From positions 1 to 32,358 of the forward strand of contig NZ_JAEQAZ010000149.1 in the NCBI RefSeq assembly GCF_016654115.1: a stretch of 32,358 bases of DNA, read 5' to 3'. The position numbers were made by a program, and so were the translations under genes. Positions 7,697 through 16,000 of the stretch are shown here, piece by piece; within the stretch, counting starts at the first letter, position 1, and each line of letters begins with the position of its first letter. A model generated the notes under the pieces. It had not been told where the DNA came from and ran no database searches. It saw nothing but the letters and a program-made list of their open reading frames with translations. The stretch comes from Streptomyces sp. MBT53 (GTDB lineage Bacteria; Actinomycetota; Actinomycetes; Streptomycetales; Streptomycetaceae).

Positions 7697-9915
7697 TTGT
7701 CGCCGTCGTCCTTCTTGTCGTCCTCGGCGTTCTCTTCACCCTCGATGACGGGGATCAGGGAGAGCTTGCCGCGGGAGTCGATCTCGGCGATCTCGACCTG
7801 GACCTTCTGGCCCACGCCGACGACGTCCTCGACGTTCTCCACGCGCTTGCCGCCGGCGAGCTTGCGGATCTGCGAGATGTGCAGCAGACCGTCCTTGCCC
7901 GGGAGCAGCGACACGAACGCGCCGAAGGTGGTGGTCTTGACGACCGTACCCAGGTAGCGCTCGCCGACCTCCGGCATGGTCGGGTTGGCGATGCCGTTGA
8001 TCGTGGCGCGGGCGGCCTCGGCCTGCGAGCCGACCTGGGCACCGATGTAGATGGTGCCGTCGTCCTCGATCGTGATCTCGGCGCCGGTGTCCTCCTGGAT
8101 CTGGTTGATCATCTTGCCCTTCGGGCCGATGACCTCGCCGATCTTGTCCACGGGGATCTTGACGGTGATGATCCGCGGGGCGTTCGGGGACATCTCGTCC
8201 GGCGTGTCGATCGCTTCCATCATCACGTCGAGGATGTGGAGGCGGGCGTCACGGGCCTGCTTGAGAGCGGCGGCCAGGACGGAGGCGGGGATGCCGTCCA
8301 GCTTGGTGTCGAGCTGGAGGGCGGTGACGAACTCCTTGGTGCCGGCGACCTTGAAGTCCATGTCGCCGAAGGCGTCCTCCGCACCGAGGATGTCGGTGAG
8401 GGCGACGTAGTGCGTCTCGCCGTTGATCTCCTGGGAGATCAGGCCCATGGCGATACCGGCGACGGGGGCCTTGAGGGGCACACCGGCGTTCAGCAGCGAC
8501 ATGGTGGAGGCGCAGACCGAGCCCATGGACGTCGAGCCGTTGGAGCCGAGGGCCTCGGACACCTGGCGGATCGCGTAGGGGAACTCCTCGCGCGTCGGCA
8601 GGACCGGGACCAGGGCGCGCTCGGCGAGCGCTCCGTGGCCGATCTCGCGGCGCTTCGGGGAGCCGACGCGGCCCGTCTCACCGACGGAGTACGGCGGGAA
8701 GTTGTAGTTGTGCATGTAGCGCTTGCGGGTCACCGGGGAGAGGGTGTCCAGCTGCTGCTCCATGCGGAGCATGTTGAGGGTGGTGACGCCCAGGATCTGG
8801 GTCTCGCCACGCTCGAACAGCGCGGAACCGTGCACGCGCGGGATGGCCTCGACCTCGGCGGCCAGGGTGCGGATGTCGGTGACACCGCGGCCGTCGATGC
8901 GCTTCTTCTCCTTGATGACGCGCTCACGGACCAGGGACTTGGTCAGCGAGCGGTACGCGGCGGAGATCTCCTTCTCGCGGCCCTCGAACTCCGGGAGGAG
9001 CTTCTCGGCGGCGAGACCCTTGACGCGGTCCAGCTCGGCCTCGCGGTCCTGCTTGCCGGCGATGGTCAGCGCGGCGGCGAGCTCCGGGCGGACGGCGGCG
9101 GTGAGGGCCTCCAGGACGTCGTCCTGGTAGTCGAGGAAGATCGGGAACTCGCCGGTCGGCTTGGCGGCCTTCGCGGCGAGGTCGGCCTGCGCACGGCAGA
9201 GCACCTTGATGAAGGGCTTCGCGGCGTCCAGACCGGAGGCGACGACCTCCTCGGTCGGCGCCTCGGCGCCGCCCGCGACCAGCTGGATGGTCTTCTCGGT
9301 GGCCTCGGCCTCGACCATCATGATCGCGACGTCGCCGTCCTCCAGGACGCGACCGGCGACGACCATGTCGAAGACGGCGTCCTCGAGCTCGGTGTGCGTC
9401 GGGAACGCGACCCACTGGCCGTTGATCAGCGCGACGCGGACGCCGCCGACCGGGCCGGAGAAGGGCAGACCGGCCAGCTGCGTGGACGCGGAGGCGGCGT
9501 TGATCGCCACGACGTCGTACAGGTGGTCGGGGTTGAGCGCCATGATCGTGGCGACGACCTGGATCTCGTTGCGCAGGCCCTTCTTGAAGGACGGGCGCAG
9601 CGGGCGGTCGATCAGGCGGCAGGTGAGGATGGCGTCCTCGGAGGGACGGCCCTCACGGCGGAAGAAGCTGCCGGGGATCTTGCCGGCGGCGTACATCCGC
9701 TCCTCGACGTCCACCGTGAGGGGGAAGAAGTCGAGCTGGTCCTTGGGGTTCTTGGAGGCGGTGGTGGCCGACAGCACCATGGTGTCGTCGTCCAGGTACG
9801 CCACGGCGGAGCCGGCGGCCTGCTTGGCCAGGCGGCCCGTCTCGAAGCGGATGGTGCGGGTGCCGAAGGAGCCGTTGTCAATGACGGCCTCGGCGTAGTG
9901 GGTCTCGTTCTCCAC
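7693..9915 (-). CDS. pnp: Polynucleotide phosphorylase
   Basis: PNPase degrades RNA 3'-5' with phosphate and, in Streptomyces, also adds 3' tails. The 740-aa protein has two RNase PH-like domains (about residues 10-145 and 330-550, the second with GSNGSTSMGSVC), a KH domain with the GPKG loop near residue 596 and a C-terminal S1 domain ending in SRGKLSLIP. The tail is acidic and lysine-rich. I chose the GTG at 9913-9915 (VENETHYAEAV) because GGAG lies nine bases upstream and it matches the usual family start. The frame is open further upstream but gives an atypical extension. The gene lies downstream of rpsO, with structured RNA between them. Confidence 0.97.
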   Translation of the reverse strand: MENETHYAEAVIDNGSFGTRTIRFETGRLAKQAAGSAVAYLDDDTMVLSATTASKNPKDQLDFFPLTVDVEERMYAAGKIPGSFFRREGRPSEDAILTCRLIDRPLRPSFKKGLRNEIQVVATIMALNPDHLYDVVAINAASASTQLAGLPFSGPVGGVRVALINGQWVAFPTHTELEDAVFDMVVAGRVLEDGDVAIMMVEAEATEKTIQLVAGGAEAPTEEVVASGLDAAKPFIKVLCRAQADLAAKAAKPTGEFPIFLDYQDDVLEALTAAVRPELAAALTIAGKQDREAELDRVKGLAAEKLLPEFEGREKEISAAYRSLTKSLVRERVIKEKKRIDGRGVTDIRTLAAEVEAIPRVHGSALFERGETQILGVTTLNMLRMEQQLDTLSPVTRKRYMHNYNFPPYSVGETGRVGSPKRREIGHGALAERALVPVLPTREEFPYAIRQVSEALGSNGSTSMGSVCASTMSLLNAGVPLKAPVAGIAMGLISQEINGETHYVALTDILGAEDAFGDMDFKVAGTKEFVTALQLDTKLDGIPASVLAAALKQARDARLHILDVMMEAIDTPDEMSPNAPRIITVKIPVDKIGEVIGPKGKMINQIQEDTGAEITIEDDGTIYIGAQVGSQAEAARATINGIANPTMPEVGERYLGTVVKTTTFGAFVSLLPGKDGLLHISQIRKLAGGKRVENVEDVVGVGQKVQVEIAEIDSRGKLSLIPVIEGEENAEDDKKDDGDK

Positions 9916-10002
9916 TAGCGTTTTCTCCGTTACTTGTCGTCTTTCGTCCCTCCCCGCCCGTGTGGCGGGGGGACGGTGGCGGAGAAGCGCTGTCTGGTGC
10001 GG

Positions 10003-10061
10003 GCCGGTCTTCGATCGAAGCACCCGGGGTTTCCTGCCCGGGGGCCACTACCGAGGACCGG
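10003..10061 (-). promoter_or_regulatory. Branched hairpin in the rpsO-pnp intergenic region
   Basis: An outer stem, CCGGTC (10003-10008) with GACCGG (10056-10061), encloses CCCGGG (10023-10028) paired with CCCGGG (10037-10042). In Streptomyces the rpsO-pnp read-through RNA is known to fold here and be cut by RNase III, with effects on PNPase level. I infer the same role. The exact fold needs calculation. Confidence 0.5.
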
Positions 10062-10109
10062 CGGCTGCGAGGCGCGCTTCTCCTCGTTCGTTTCGTACGT
10101 TGTCCGTAC

Positions 10110-10147
10110 GTTGTCGTGCTGTCCTGCGTTGTCGTGCTGTGTCCTGC
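10110..10147. repeat. Tandem ~19-bp direct repeat between rpsO and pnp
   Basis: GTTGTCGTGCTGTCCTGC (10110-10127) is followed directly by the same unit with two extra bases (10128-10147). It lies in the non-coding rpsO-pnp gap, where a pnp-specific promoter would be expected. It could be a slippage product or a regulatory site. No clear -35/-10 pair was found around it. Confidence 0.6.
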
Positions 10148-10230
10148 GTATTGCGTTGTGCTACCACACTACAAAGCGGCAGTGACACTCCGCACGTTTC
10201 CGCACGTACGGGCAATCCGCACATACGGCA

Positions 10231-10269
10231 AAGGGAGCGGCTCCCGATCGTTTCGGGACCCGCTCCCTT
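10231..10269 (-). terminator. rpsO terminator / read-through hairpin
   Basis: AAGGGAGCGG (10231-10240) pairs with CCGCTCCCTT (10260-10269). Inside, after a C-C mismatch, TCCCGA (10242-10247) pairs with TCGGGA (10253-10258). It starts nine bases past the rpsO stop. Partial read-through would supply pnp. Confidence 0.8.
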
Positions 10270-10278
10270 CACGGCGTC

Positions 10279-10566
10279 TTACTTGGCGCCCGCCGCACCG
10301 CGACGGATGCCCAGGCGGTCGACCAGCGCACGGAAGCGCTGGATGTCCTTCTTGGCCAGGTACTGCAGCAGCCGGCGGCGCTGACCGACCAGGATCAGCA
10401 GACCACGACGGGAGTGGTGGTCGTGCTTGTGGGTCTTGAGGTGCTCGGTCAGGTCCGAGATACGGCGCGAGAGCATGGCGACCTGGACCTCGGGGGAGCC
10501 GGTGTCGCCCTCCTTCTGGCCGAACTCGCTGATGAGCTGCTTCTTCGTAGCGGCGTCGAGCGACAC
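10279..10566 (-). CDS. rpsO: 30S ribosomal protein S15
   Basis: S15 binds 16S rRNA and helps assemble the platform of the small subunit. The 95-aa product has the family core DTGSPEVQVAMLSRRI and the rRNA-binding stretch HKHDHHSRRGLL, and ends in DRLGIRRGAAGAK. I chose the GTG at 10564-10566 because GAGGAG lies about five bases upstream and the length is standard. It is the first gene of the rpsO-pnp operon and is divergent from a DUF397-type gene. A paired leader upstream may allow S15 feedback. Confidence 0.97.
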   Translation of the reverse strand: MSLDAATKKQLISEFGQKEGDTGSPEVQVAMLSRRISDLTEHLKTHKHDHHSRRGLLILVGQRRRLLQYLAKKDIQRFRALVDRLGIRRGAAGAK

Positions 10567-10595
10567 GCGTACTCCTCGTAGTCTTTGATGTGCCA

Positions 10596-10640
10596 CCGAG
10601 TGCCCCTGGTCCACTTCTCAGGGGAGCTTCCGTAACTCGG
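10596..10640 (-). promoter_or_regulatory. Nested hairpin in the rpsO leader
   Basis: An outer stem, CCGAGT (10596-10601) with ACTCGG (10635-10640), surrounds an inner stem, CCCCTG (10603-10608) with CAGGGG (10619-10624). On the minus strand this lies about 30 bases upstream of the rpsO start. Feedback by S15 on its own leader is known in several phyla with unrelated RNA folds. This one is a candidate only. Confidence 0.4.
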
Positions 10641-10759
10641 GAGGCGGGATCCGCTGGGCGCGGCCTCCGGAGCGGTGAGCTCCAAGGGTGCGTACACAAA
10701 CGGCCGCTACACAGCGTACCAGCCTGGGGGGACACCTCGGTCCAGCTCTGTGAAGGGCC

Positions 10760-10788
10760 CTGACCGGGGCGGATACGGCTACTAGGGT
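10760..10788 (+). promoter_or_regulatory. Housekeeping-type promoter for the DUF397-like gene
   Basis: CTGACC (10760-10765) and TAGGGT (10783-10788) are separated by 17 bases, close to the Streptomyces HrdB consensus. Transcription would start near 10795, about 55 bases before the ATG at 10850. Confidence 0.65.
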
Positions 10789-10849
10789 GATCTGCATCTA
10801 CGCATGGACCGTAGATCACGTCGGTTCGTCGGGAAGGGGTCGCTTCGCC

Positions 10850-11131
10850 ATGGCGGAGACGGAGCAGGAGATCAAGGCACGCAAGGAGCGGGAGCGGGAC
10901 GAGCTGTACGCCCTCGACATCTCGGGCGTGGAGTGGCGCAGCGCGCCGGGCACGGAGGAGCACGAGGAGCGCGTCGAGATCGCCGACCTGCCCGACGGAG
11001 GGATGGCCATGCGCTCGTCGCTCGACCCGGACACCGTGCTGCGCTACACAGAGGCGGAGTGGACGGCCTTCGTGCTGGGCGCCCGGGACGGCGAGTTCGA
11101 TCTGGAGCCGGCTCCGGAGGAGCAGCAGTAG
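10850..11131 (+). CDS. DUF397-like small acidic protein
   Basis: The product is 93 aa and acidic. The pattern VEWRSAPG ... VEIADLPDGGMAMRSSLDPDTVLRYTEAEWTAFVLGARDGEFDL follows the DUF397 layout: a W..S start, a V.[IV]A..P strand, RSS.DPD..L.[FY]T..EW..F and G.F ending. DUF397 proteins are common in Streptomyces and often sit beside helix-turn-helix regulators, but none is adjacent here. GGAAGGGG lies about ten bases before the ATG. The gene is divergent from rpsO and convergent with eccD. The charged N-terminal helix (residues 1-22) is unusual for the family. Confidence 0.85.
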   Translation: MAETEQEIKARKERERDELYALDISGVEWRSAPGTEEHEERVEIADLPDGGMAMRSSLDPDTVLRYTEAEWTAFVLGARDGEFDLEPAPEEQQ

Positions 11132-11133
11132 TC

Positions 11134-11187
11134 GTAGACATGCGAAAGGGGCGGCACGCGTGCGTGCCGCCCCTTTCGCATGTCTAC
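11134..11187. terminator. Perfect 26-bp bidirectional terminator
   Basis: Arms 11134-11159 and 11162-11187 are exact reverse complements with only two bases between them. The hairpin fills the gap between the stops of two convergent genes (11131 and 11193). It is the longest perfect inverted repeat I found in the window. Confidence 0.88.
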
Positions 11188-11192
11188 GGCTC

Positions 11193-12704
11193 CTAGCTGG
11201 TCATCGCCCGTGCCTGCGCGTACACGTCGAAGACGGCCAGGGAGAGCGGGATCAGGGTGAGCAGGACGAAGCTCTCGGCGATCTCCAGGAAGCGGCCCCA
11301 GAAGGGGGTGACTCCCCGCTTCGGGGTGATCAGGCCGACCGCGGTGACCAGTGCGGTGGACGCGGCTACGGCCGCCGCGAGCCAGACGCTGCGGATGTCG
11401 AGGGAGTTCGGGTCGCCGAGGAACGCGTCCCGCACGTACGCGTGCGGCGGGTTCAGGGCGAGGCCGAGGCCCAGGAAGACGAGGGCGGCCAGGCCCGCGG
11501 CGAGGGTGGCGCCGACCTGGGCGGTGTAGCGGAACAGGTGGGCGCGCATCAGCATCGCGACGCCGGTGGCGAGGGCGAGGAGCTGTGCCCATACGTCGCT
11601 GGAGAAGCCGAGGACGATCGAGGCGCCCACGGAGACGAGGGCGCAGCCGCCGACCAGGCCGACGAGGAGTTCGTGGCCGCGGCGGGCGCGGGCGGCGATG
11701 CGTTCGGCGTCGACGGGCTCCTGGGCCACGGGTTCGCCGTCGCCGTAGCCGCGGTTGGGGTTGGGCGGTTCGAAGCCGATGGGGAGGCGGGCGAAGCGCA
11801 TGGACAGGCCCGGCAGGAAGGCGAGCGCGCACACGGAGAGCGGGGCGCAGATCGCGGCCGTCTCGATGGGCTTCAGGTGGGCGAGCATCGCGGTGAACGT
11901 CGTCAACAGGCCGATGGCGGAGGCGAAGACGAAGGCCACGAAGGGGCCGTCCCCGCCGGGTGACACCAGGGTGAGGACGACGGCCGCGACGAGGACGGCG
12001 GCGCAGGCCAGCAGGAACTGGAGCCGACCGATGCCTTCTCCTTCGGAGAAGGGGAGCAGTCCGGAGCCCGCCACGGCGATGTTCGGGAGCGCGCCCAGGC
12101 CCAGGGCGACCGCCGAGCCCCGGTCGTCGTACACACGTGCGCGTACACAGGCGATGGTGACCAGGAGGATGCCGGCGAGACCGGCGACGATGCCCTGGAG
12201 GCCGTTCATGTCGTGGTGGATCTGGGAGCTCCAGGCCACGAACGCGAGCAGCGCGGGCAGGATGCCGCCCGCGACGAGACCGGCGGCGCGCGTCAACTCG
12301 CCGTTCCACAGGGCACGGTCACGGGTGACGGCGGCGGCGACGGCCTCGGAGACGTCGTCGTAGACGGCGGGCGGCAGCGAGTCGGCGAAGGGGCGCAGGG
12401 TGAGGAGTTCGCCGTCGAGGATGCGCTGGGCGGCGAAGGAGCGGGCGCCGTCGAGGACGGTGCCGTCGCGGCGGACGAGGTGGTAGCCGACGGGGGCGCC
12501 CTCGGTGAGGCTCTGCTGGGACAGCCTCAGGATCTCGGGGTACAGGTCGGCGACGGGTACGTCGTCGGGCAGGGCCACGTCGATCCGGCTGTCGGGCGCC
12601 ACGATGGTGACCCGGCAGAAGCCGAGGCCCGTGCCCGCCCCGGATGGGGCTCCGCTGCCCGTTCCGCCGGTCGCGCCCGCCGGCGCGGAGGCCGTGATGC
12701 TCAC
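11193..12704 (-). CDS. eccD: Type VII secretion membrane channel protein EccD
   Basis: EccD forms the large membrane-embedded part of the ESX/T7SS pore. The 503-aa product has a Gly/Ala/Ser-rich start, a ubiquitin-like domain (about residues 28-110, CRVTIVAPDSRIDVALPDDVPVADL onward), then about 11 hydrophobic helices interrupted by a cytoplasmic loop rich in Pro, Asn and Arg (PPNPNRGYGDGEPVAQEPVDAERI). That layout is the EccD signature. I chose the GTG at 12702-12704 (VSITASAPAG) because AAGGGGGAA lies about six bases upstream; an upstream in-frame extension of 13 codons has no such site. It is divergent from eccC and converges on the DUF397-like gene. Confidence 0.93.
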   Translation of the reverse strand: MSITASAPAGATGGTGSGAPSGAGTGLGFCRVTIVAPDSRIDVALPDDVPVADLYPEILRLSQQSLTEGAPVGYHLVRRDGTVLDGARSFAAQRILDGELLTLRPFADSLPPAVYDDVSEAVAAAVTRDRALWNGELTRAAGLVAGGILPALLAFVAWSSQIHHDMNGLQGIVAGLAGILLVTIACVRARVYDDRGSAVALGLGALPNIAVAGSGLLPFSEGEGIGRLQFLLACAAVLVAAVVLTLVSPGGDGPFVAFVFASAIGLLTTFTAMLAHLKPIETAAICAPLSVCALAFLPGLSMRFARLPIGFEPPNPNRGYGDGEPVAQEPVDAERIAARARRGHELLVGLVGGCALVSVGASIVLGFSSDVWAQLLALATGVAMLMRAHLFRYTAQVGATLAAGLAALVFLGLGLALNPPHAYVRDAFLGDPNSLDIRSVWLAAAVAASTALVTAVGLITPKRGVTPFWGRFLEIAESFVLLTLIPLSLAVFDVYAQARAMTS

Positions 12705-12954
12705 CTGCTGTTCCCCCTTGTCAGTGACGGACGGTCCGCGCATGCTGCCGCGCGCGTCCGTCGCGAAGATTCCGCCGTAAAGATCCTGTGCAGGTCGCGC
12801 CGTACCATCCGTCCCGCCGGTCGGCCGCGCCGTAGCGCCCTGCGCTCAGCGGGATCCGACGGGATCCGCCCGCCGCGAACACTGCGGTTTTGCCCGGTTT
12901 TCCCGGAACGATTCGCAACTGCTCACACGTCTCACGGGCACCCTACCGCCCGTC

Positions 12955-12978
12955 GTTGTCAGTGGTTGTCAGTAGGAT
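12955..12978 (+). promoter_or_regulatory. eccC promoter with tandem decamer repeat
   Basis: GTTGTCAGTG (12955-12964) and GTTGTCAGTA (12965-12974) are direct repeats with a 10-base period, so they lie on the same face of the helix. The second runs into TAGGAT (12973-12978), a good -10 box. No standard -35 lies 17-18 bases upstream, which suggests an activator or another sigma factor. The predicted leader to the GTG at 13058 is about 75 bases. The rest of the 353-base eccD-eccC gap shows nothing clear. Confidence 0.55.
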
Positions 12979-13057
12979 CGCGCAGTGCGGATCGGCGTCC
13001 GCCCGACACGGGGCGGCGGACGTAAACAACTCGGTCCGGCAAGGGAATTGGTGCTTA

Positions 13058-16000
13058 GTGAGCCAGATCGTCGTCAAGCGCCCGCCGAGGTCGCTGCCGA
13101 AGGAAGTGCCCACGGACGAGGTCATGCTGCAGGCTCCGCCGGAGCTGCCGCGCGGCCAGCAGGAGGGCGCCCTGATGCAGCTCCTGCCCATGCTCGGCAT
13201 GGGCGGTTCGGTGGTGTTCTTCTTCAACCCCAGCGCCCAGCCCTTCATGAAGATCATGGGCATGGTGATGATCGCGTCCACGGTCGCGATGGGCATCTCG
13301 ATGCTGGTCCGCTACCGCCGGGGCAACCAGGGGCAGATGGCCGACATGCGCCGTGACTATCTGCGCTATCTCTCCCAGACCCGGCGTACGGCCCTGGAGA
13401 CCGCGCGGGCCCAGCGCGACGCCCAGTACTACCTGCACCCTTCGCCGGAGCAACTGTGGGCGCTGGTCGCCGAGGGCAGCCGCGTATGGGAACGCCGCAC
13501 CAATGACGAAGACTTCGGGCAGGTGCGGGTCGGCCTCGGCCCCCAGGGTCTCGCCACTCCCCTGGTCCCGCCGGAGACCGCCCCGGTAGACGAGCTGGAG
13601 CCGCTGACGGCGGGCGCCATGCAGCGTTTCCTGGCCACGCACAGCACCCTCGAGGACCTGCCGATGGCGGTCTCGCTGCGCGCCTTCTACCACGTGACGA
13701 TCAGCGGCGAACCGGCCACCGTGCGCGGCACCGCCCGCGCCCTCGCCGCCTCCCTCGCCTCGATGCACTCCCCCGAGGACCTGGTCATCGCGGTCGCCAC
13801 CGGGCGCGAGTCGGTGCCCGAGTGGGAGTGGGCCAAGTGGCTTCCCCACGCGCAGGCGCCGGGTCTCGCGGACGGCGCGGGCAGCATGCGCCTGATCGCC
13901 ACCGACCCGATGGCGCTGGAGGAGATGCTCGCGGAGCGCCTCCAGGGCCGCCCGCGTTTCCACCCGGCCGGCGCGCCGGTGCCCGAACAGCCGCACCTGG
14001 TGGTCGTGTTGGACGGCGTCTCCCTGCCGCCCACCTCCTTCCTGGCCAGCCCCGAGGGCCTCCAGGGCGTCACGATCGTCGAGGTCGTGCCCGGCGACCT
14101 CAACAGCGGACGCGGCGACCTCTCGGTCGTCGTGCACCCGAAGGAACTCCGCCTGGAGTCGGGCCACGGCATGGTCTACGAGGGCACACCGGACGTCCTG
14201 TCGTACGAGGCCGCCGAGGCGCTGGCCCGCCAACTGGCGCCGCTGCGCATGGTGTCGGGCGGTGACGACGACGAACCGCTGCTCGCCAACCTGGAGTTCA
14301 CCGATCTGCTGAACCTGGGCGACGCGGCCTCCGTGGACCCGAAGCGGACCTGGCGCCCGCGCTCCACGGCGGAGCGGCTGCGGGTGCCGATCGGGCTCGG
14401 CGAGGACGGCCGGCCCGTGATGCTCGACCTCAAGGAGGCGGCCCAGGAGGGCATGGGCCCGCACGGGCTGTGTGTCGGCGCGACCGGTTCCGGCAAGTCG
14501 GAGCTGCTGCGCACCCTGGTCCTCGGCCTCGCGGTGACGCACTCCTCGGAGACGCTGAACTTCGTCCTCGCGGACTTCAAGGGCGGTGCGACCTTCGCCG
14601 GTATGGCGCAGATGCCGCACGTGGCGGCCGTCATCACCAACCTGGCGGACGATCTGACGCTCGTCGACCGTATGGGTGACTCGATCCGCGGTGAGTTGAA
14701 CCGCCGCCAGGAGATGCTGCGCGACGCGGGCAACTACGCCAACATCCACGACTACGAGAAGGCACGCGCCGCGGGCGCCCCCTTGCAGCCCGTGCCGTCA
14801 CTCGTCCTGGTGATCGACGAGTTCAGCGAACTCCTCACCGCAAAGCCGGACTTCATCGAAATGTTCGTGCAGATCGGCCGCATCGGCCGTTCCCTGGGCG
14901 TGCATCTGCTGCTGGCCTCGCAGCGCCTGGAGGAGGGCCGGCTGCGCGGCCTGGAGACGTACCTCTCGTACCGGATCGGTCTGCGTACGTTCTCGGCGGC
15001 CGAGTCGCGGGCCGCGCTCGGTGTGCCGGACGCGTACGAGCTGCCGAACGTGCCGGGTTCCGGCTTCCTGAAGTACGGCACCGACGAGATGGTCCGCTTC
15101 AAGGCGGCGTACGTCTCCGGGGTGTACCGCACCGGTTCGCAGCAGGCCGCCGCGCTCGGCGGGCCGCTCCCGGTGGACCGAAGGCCGGTGCTGTTCACGG
15201 CGGCGCAGGTGCCGGTGCAGTACGCGGCCGTGCCGCGGCAGCGCCAGGCGGAGACTCCGGACGAGAAGGACGACGCGCTCGCCGACACCGTGCTCGATGT
15301 GATCGTGCGACGACTTGAGGCGCAGGGTCCGGCCGCCCACCAGGTGTGGCTGCCCCCGCTGGACAGCCCGCCGTCGCTCGACTCCCTGCTGCCCGGACTC
15401 GCGGCCGTACCCGGCCGGGGCATGACGCAGCCCGGCTACGAGGGCGCGGGCCGACTCGTCGTCCCGGTCGGCCTGGTCGACAAGCCGTACGAGCAGCGGC
15501 GCGACCCGCTGTGGACGGACTTCGGCGGCGCGGCCGGCCATATGCAGATCCTCGGCGGTCCACAGTCCGGCAAGTCGACGCTGCTGCGCTCGCTCATCGC
15601 GTCGTTCGCACTCACCCACACGCCGCGCGAAGTGCAGTTCTACGCACTGGACTTCGGCGGTGGCGGCCTGTCGGCGGTGGCCGGTCTGCCGCACGTGGGC
15701 GGGGTGGCCTCCCGCCTCGACCCCGAGAAGGTCCGGCGTACGGCGGCCGAGGTCTACGGCGTGATGACCCGCCGCGAGGAGTACTTCCGTACGGCCGGAA
15801 TCTCCTCGATCGCCGAGTTCCGCGCCCGCCGCGCGCGCGGCGACATCTCCGTGACGGACCAGCCCTGGGGCGATGTCTTCCTCGTCATCGACGGCTGGGG
15901 CAACTTCCGTACGGACTACGAGGCGTTGGAGCCGGTCGTGCTGGACATCGCGGCCCGCGGCCTCGGTTACGGCATCCATGTGATCCTCACCGCTTCGCGC

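Noticed and set aside
7879..9918. 679-codon plus-strand open frame opposite pnp
   Set aside because: Antisense shadow of a certain PNPase gene; low-complexity Asp/Val/Leu/Gly translation without family features.
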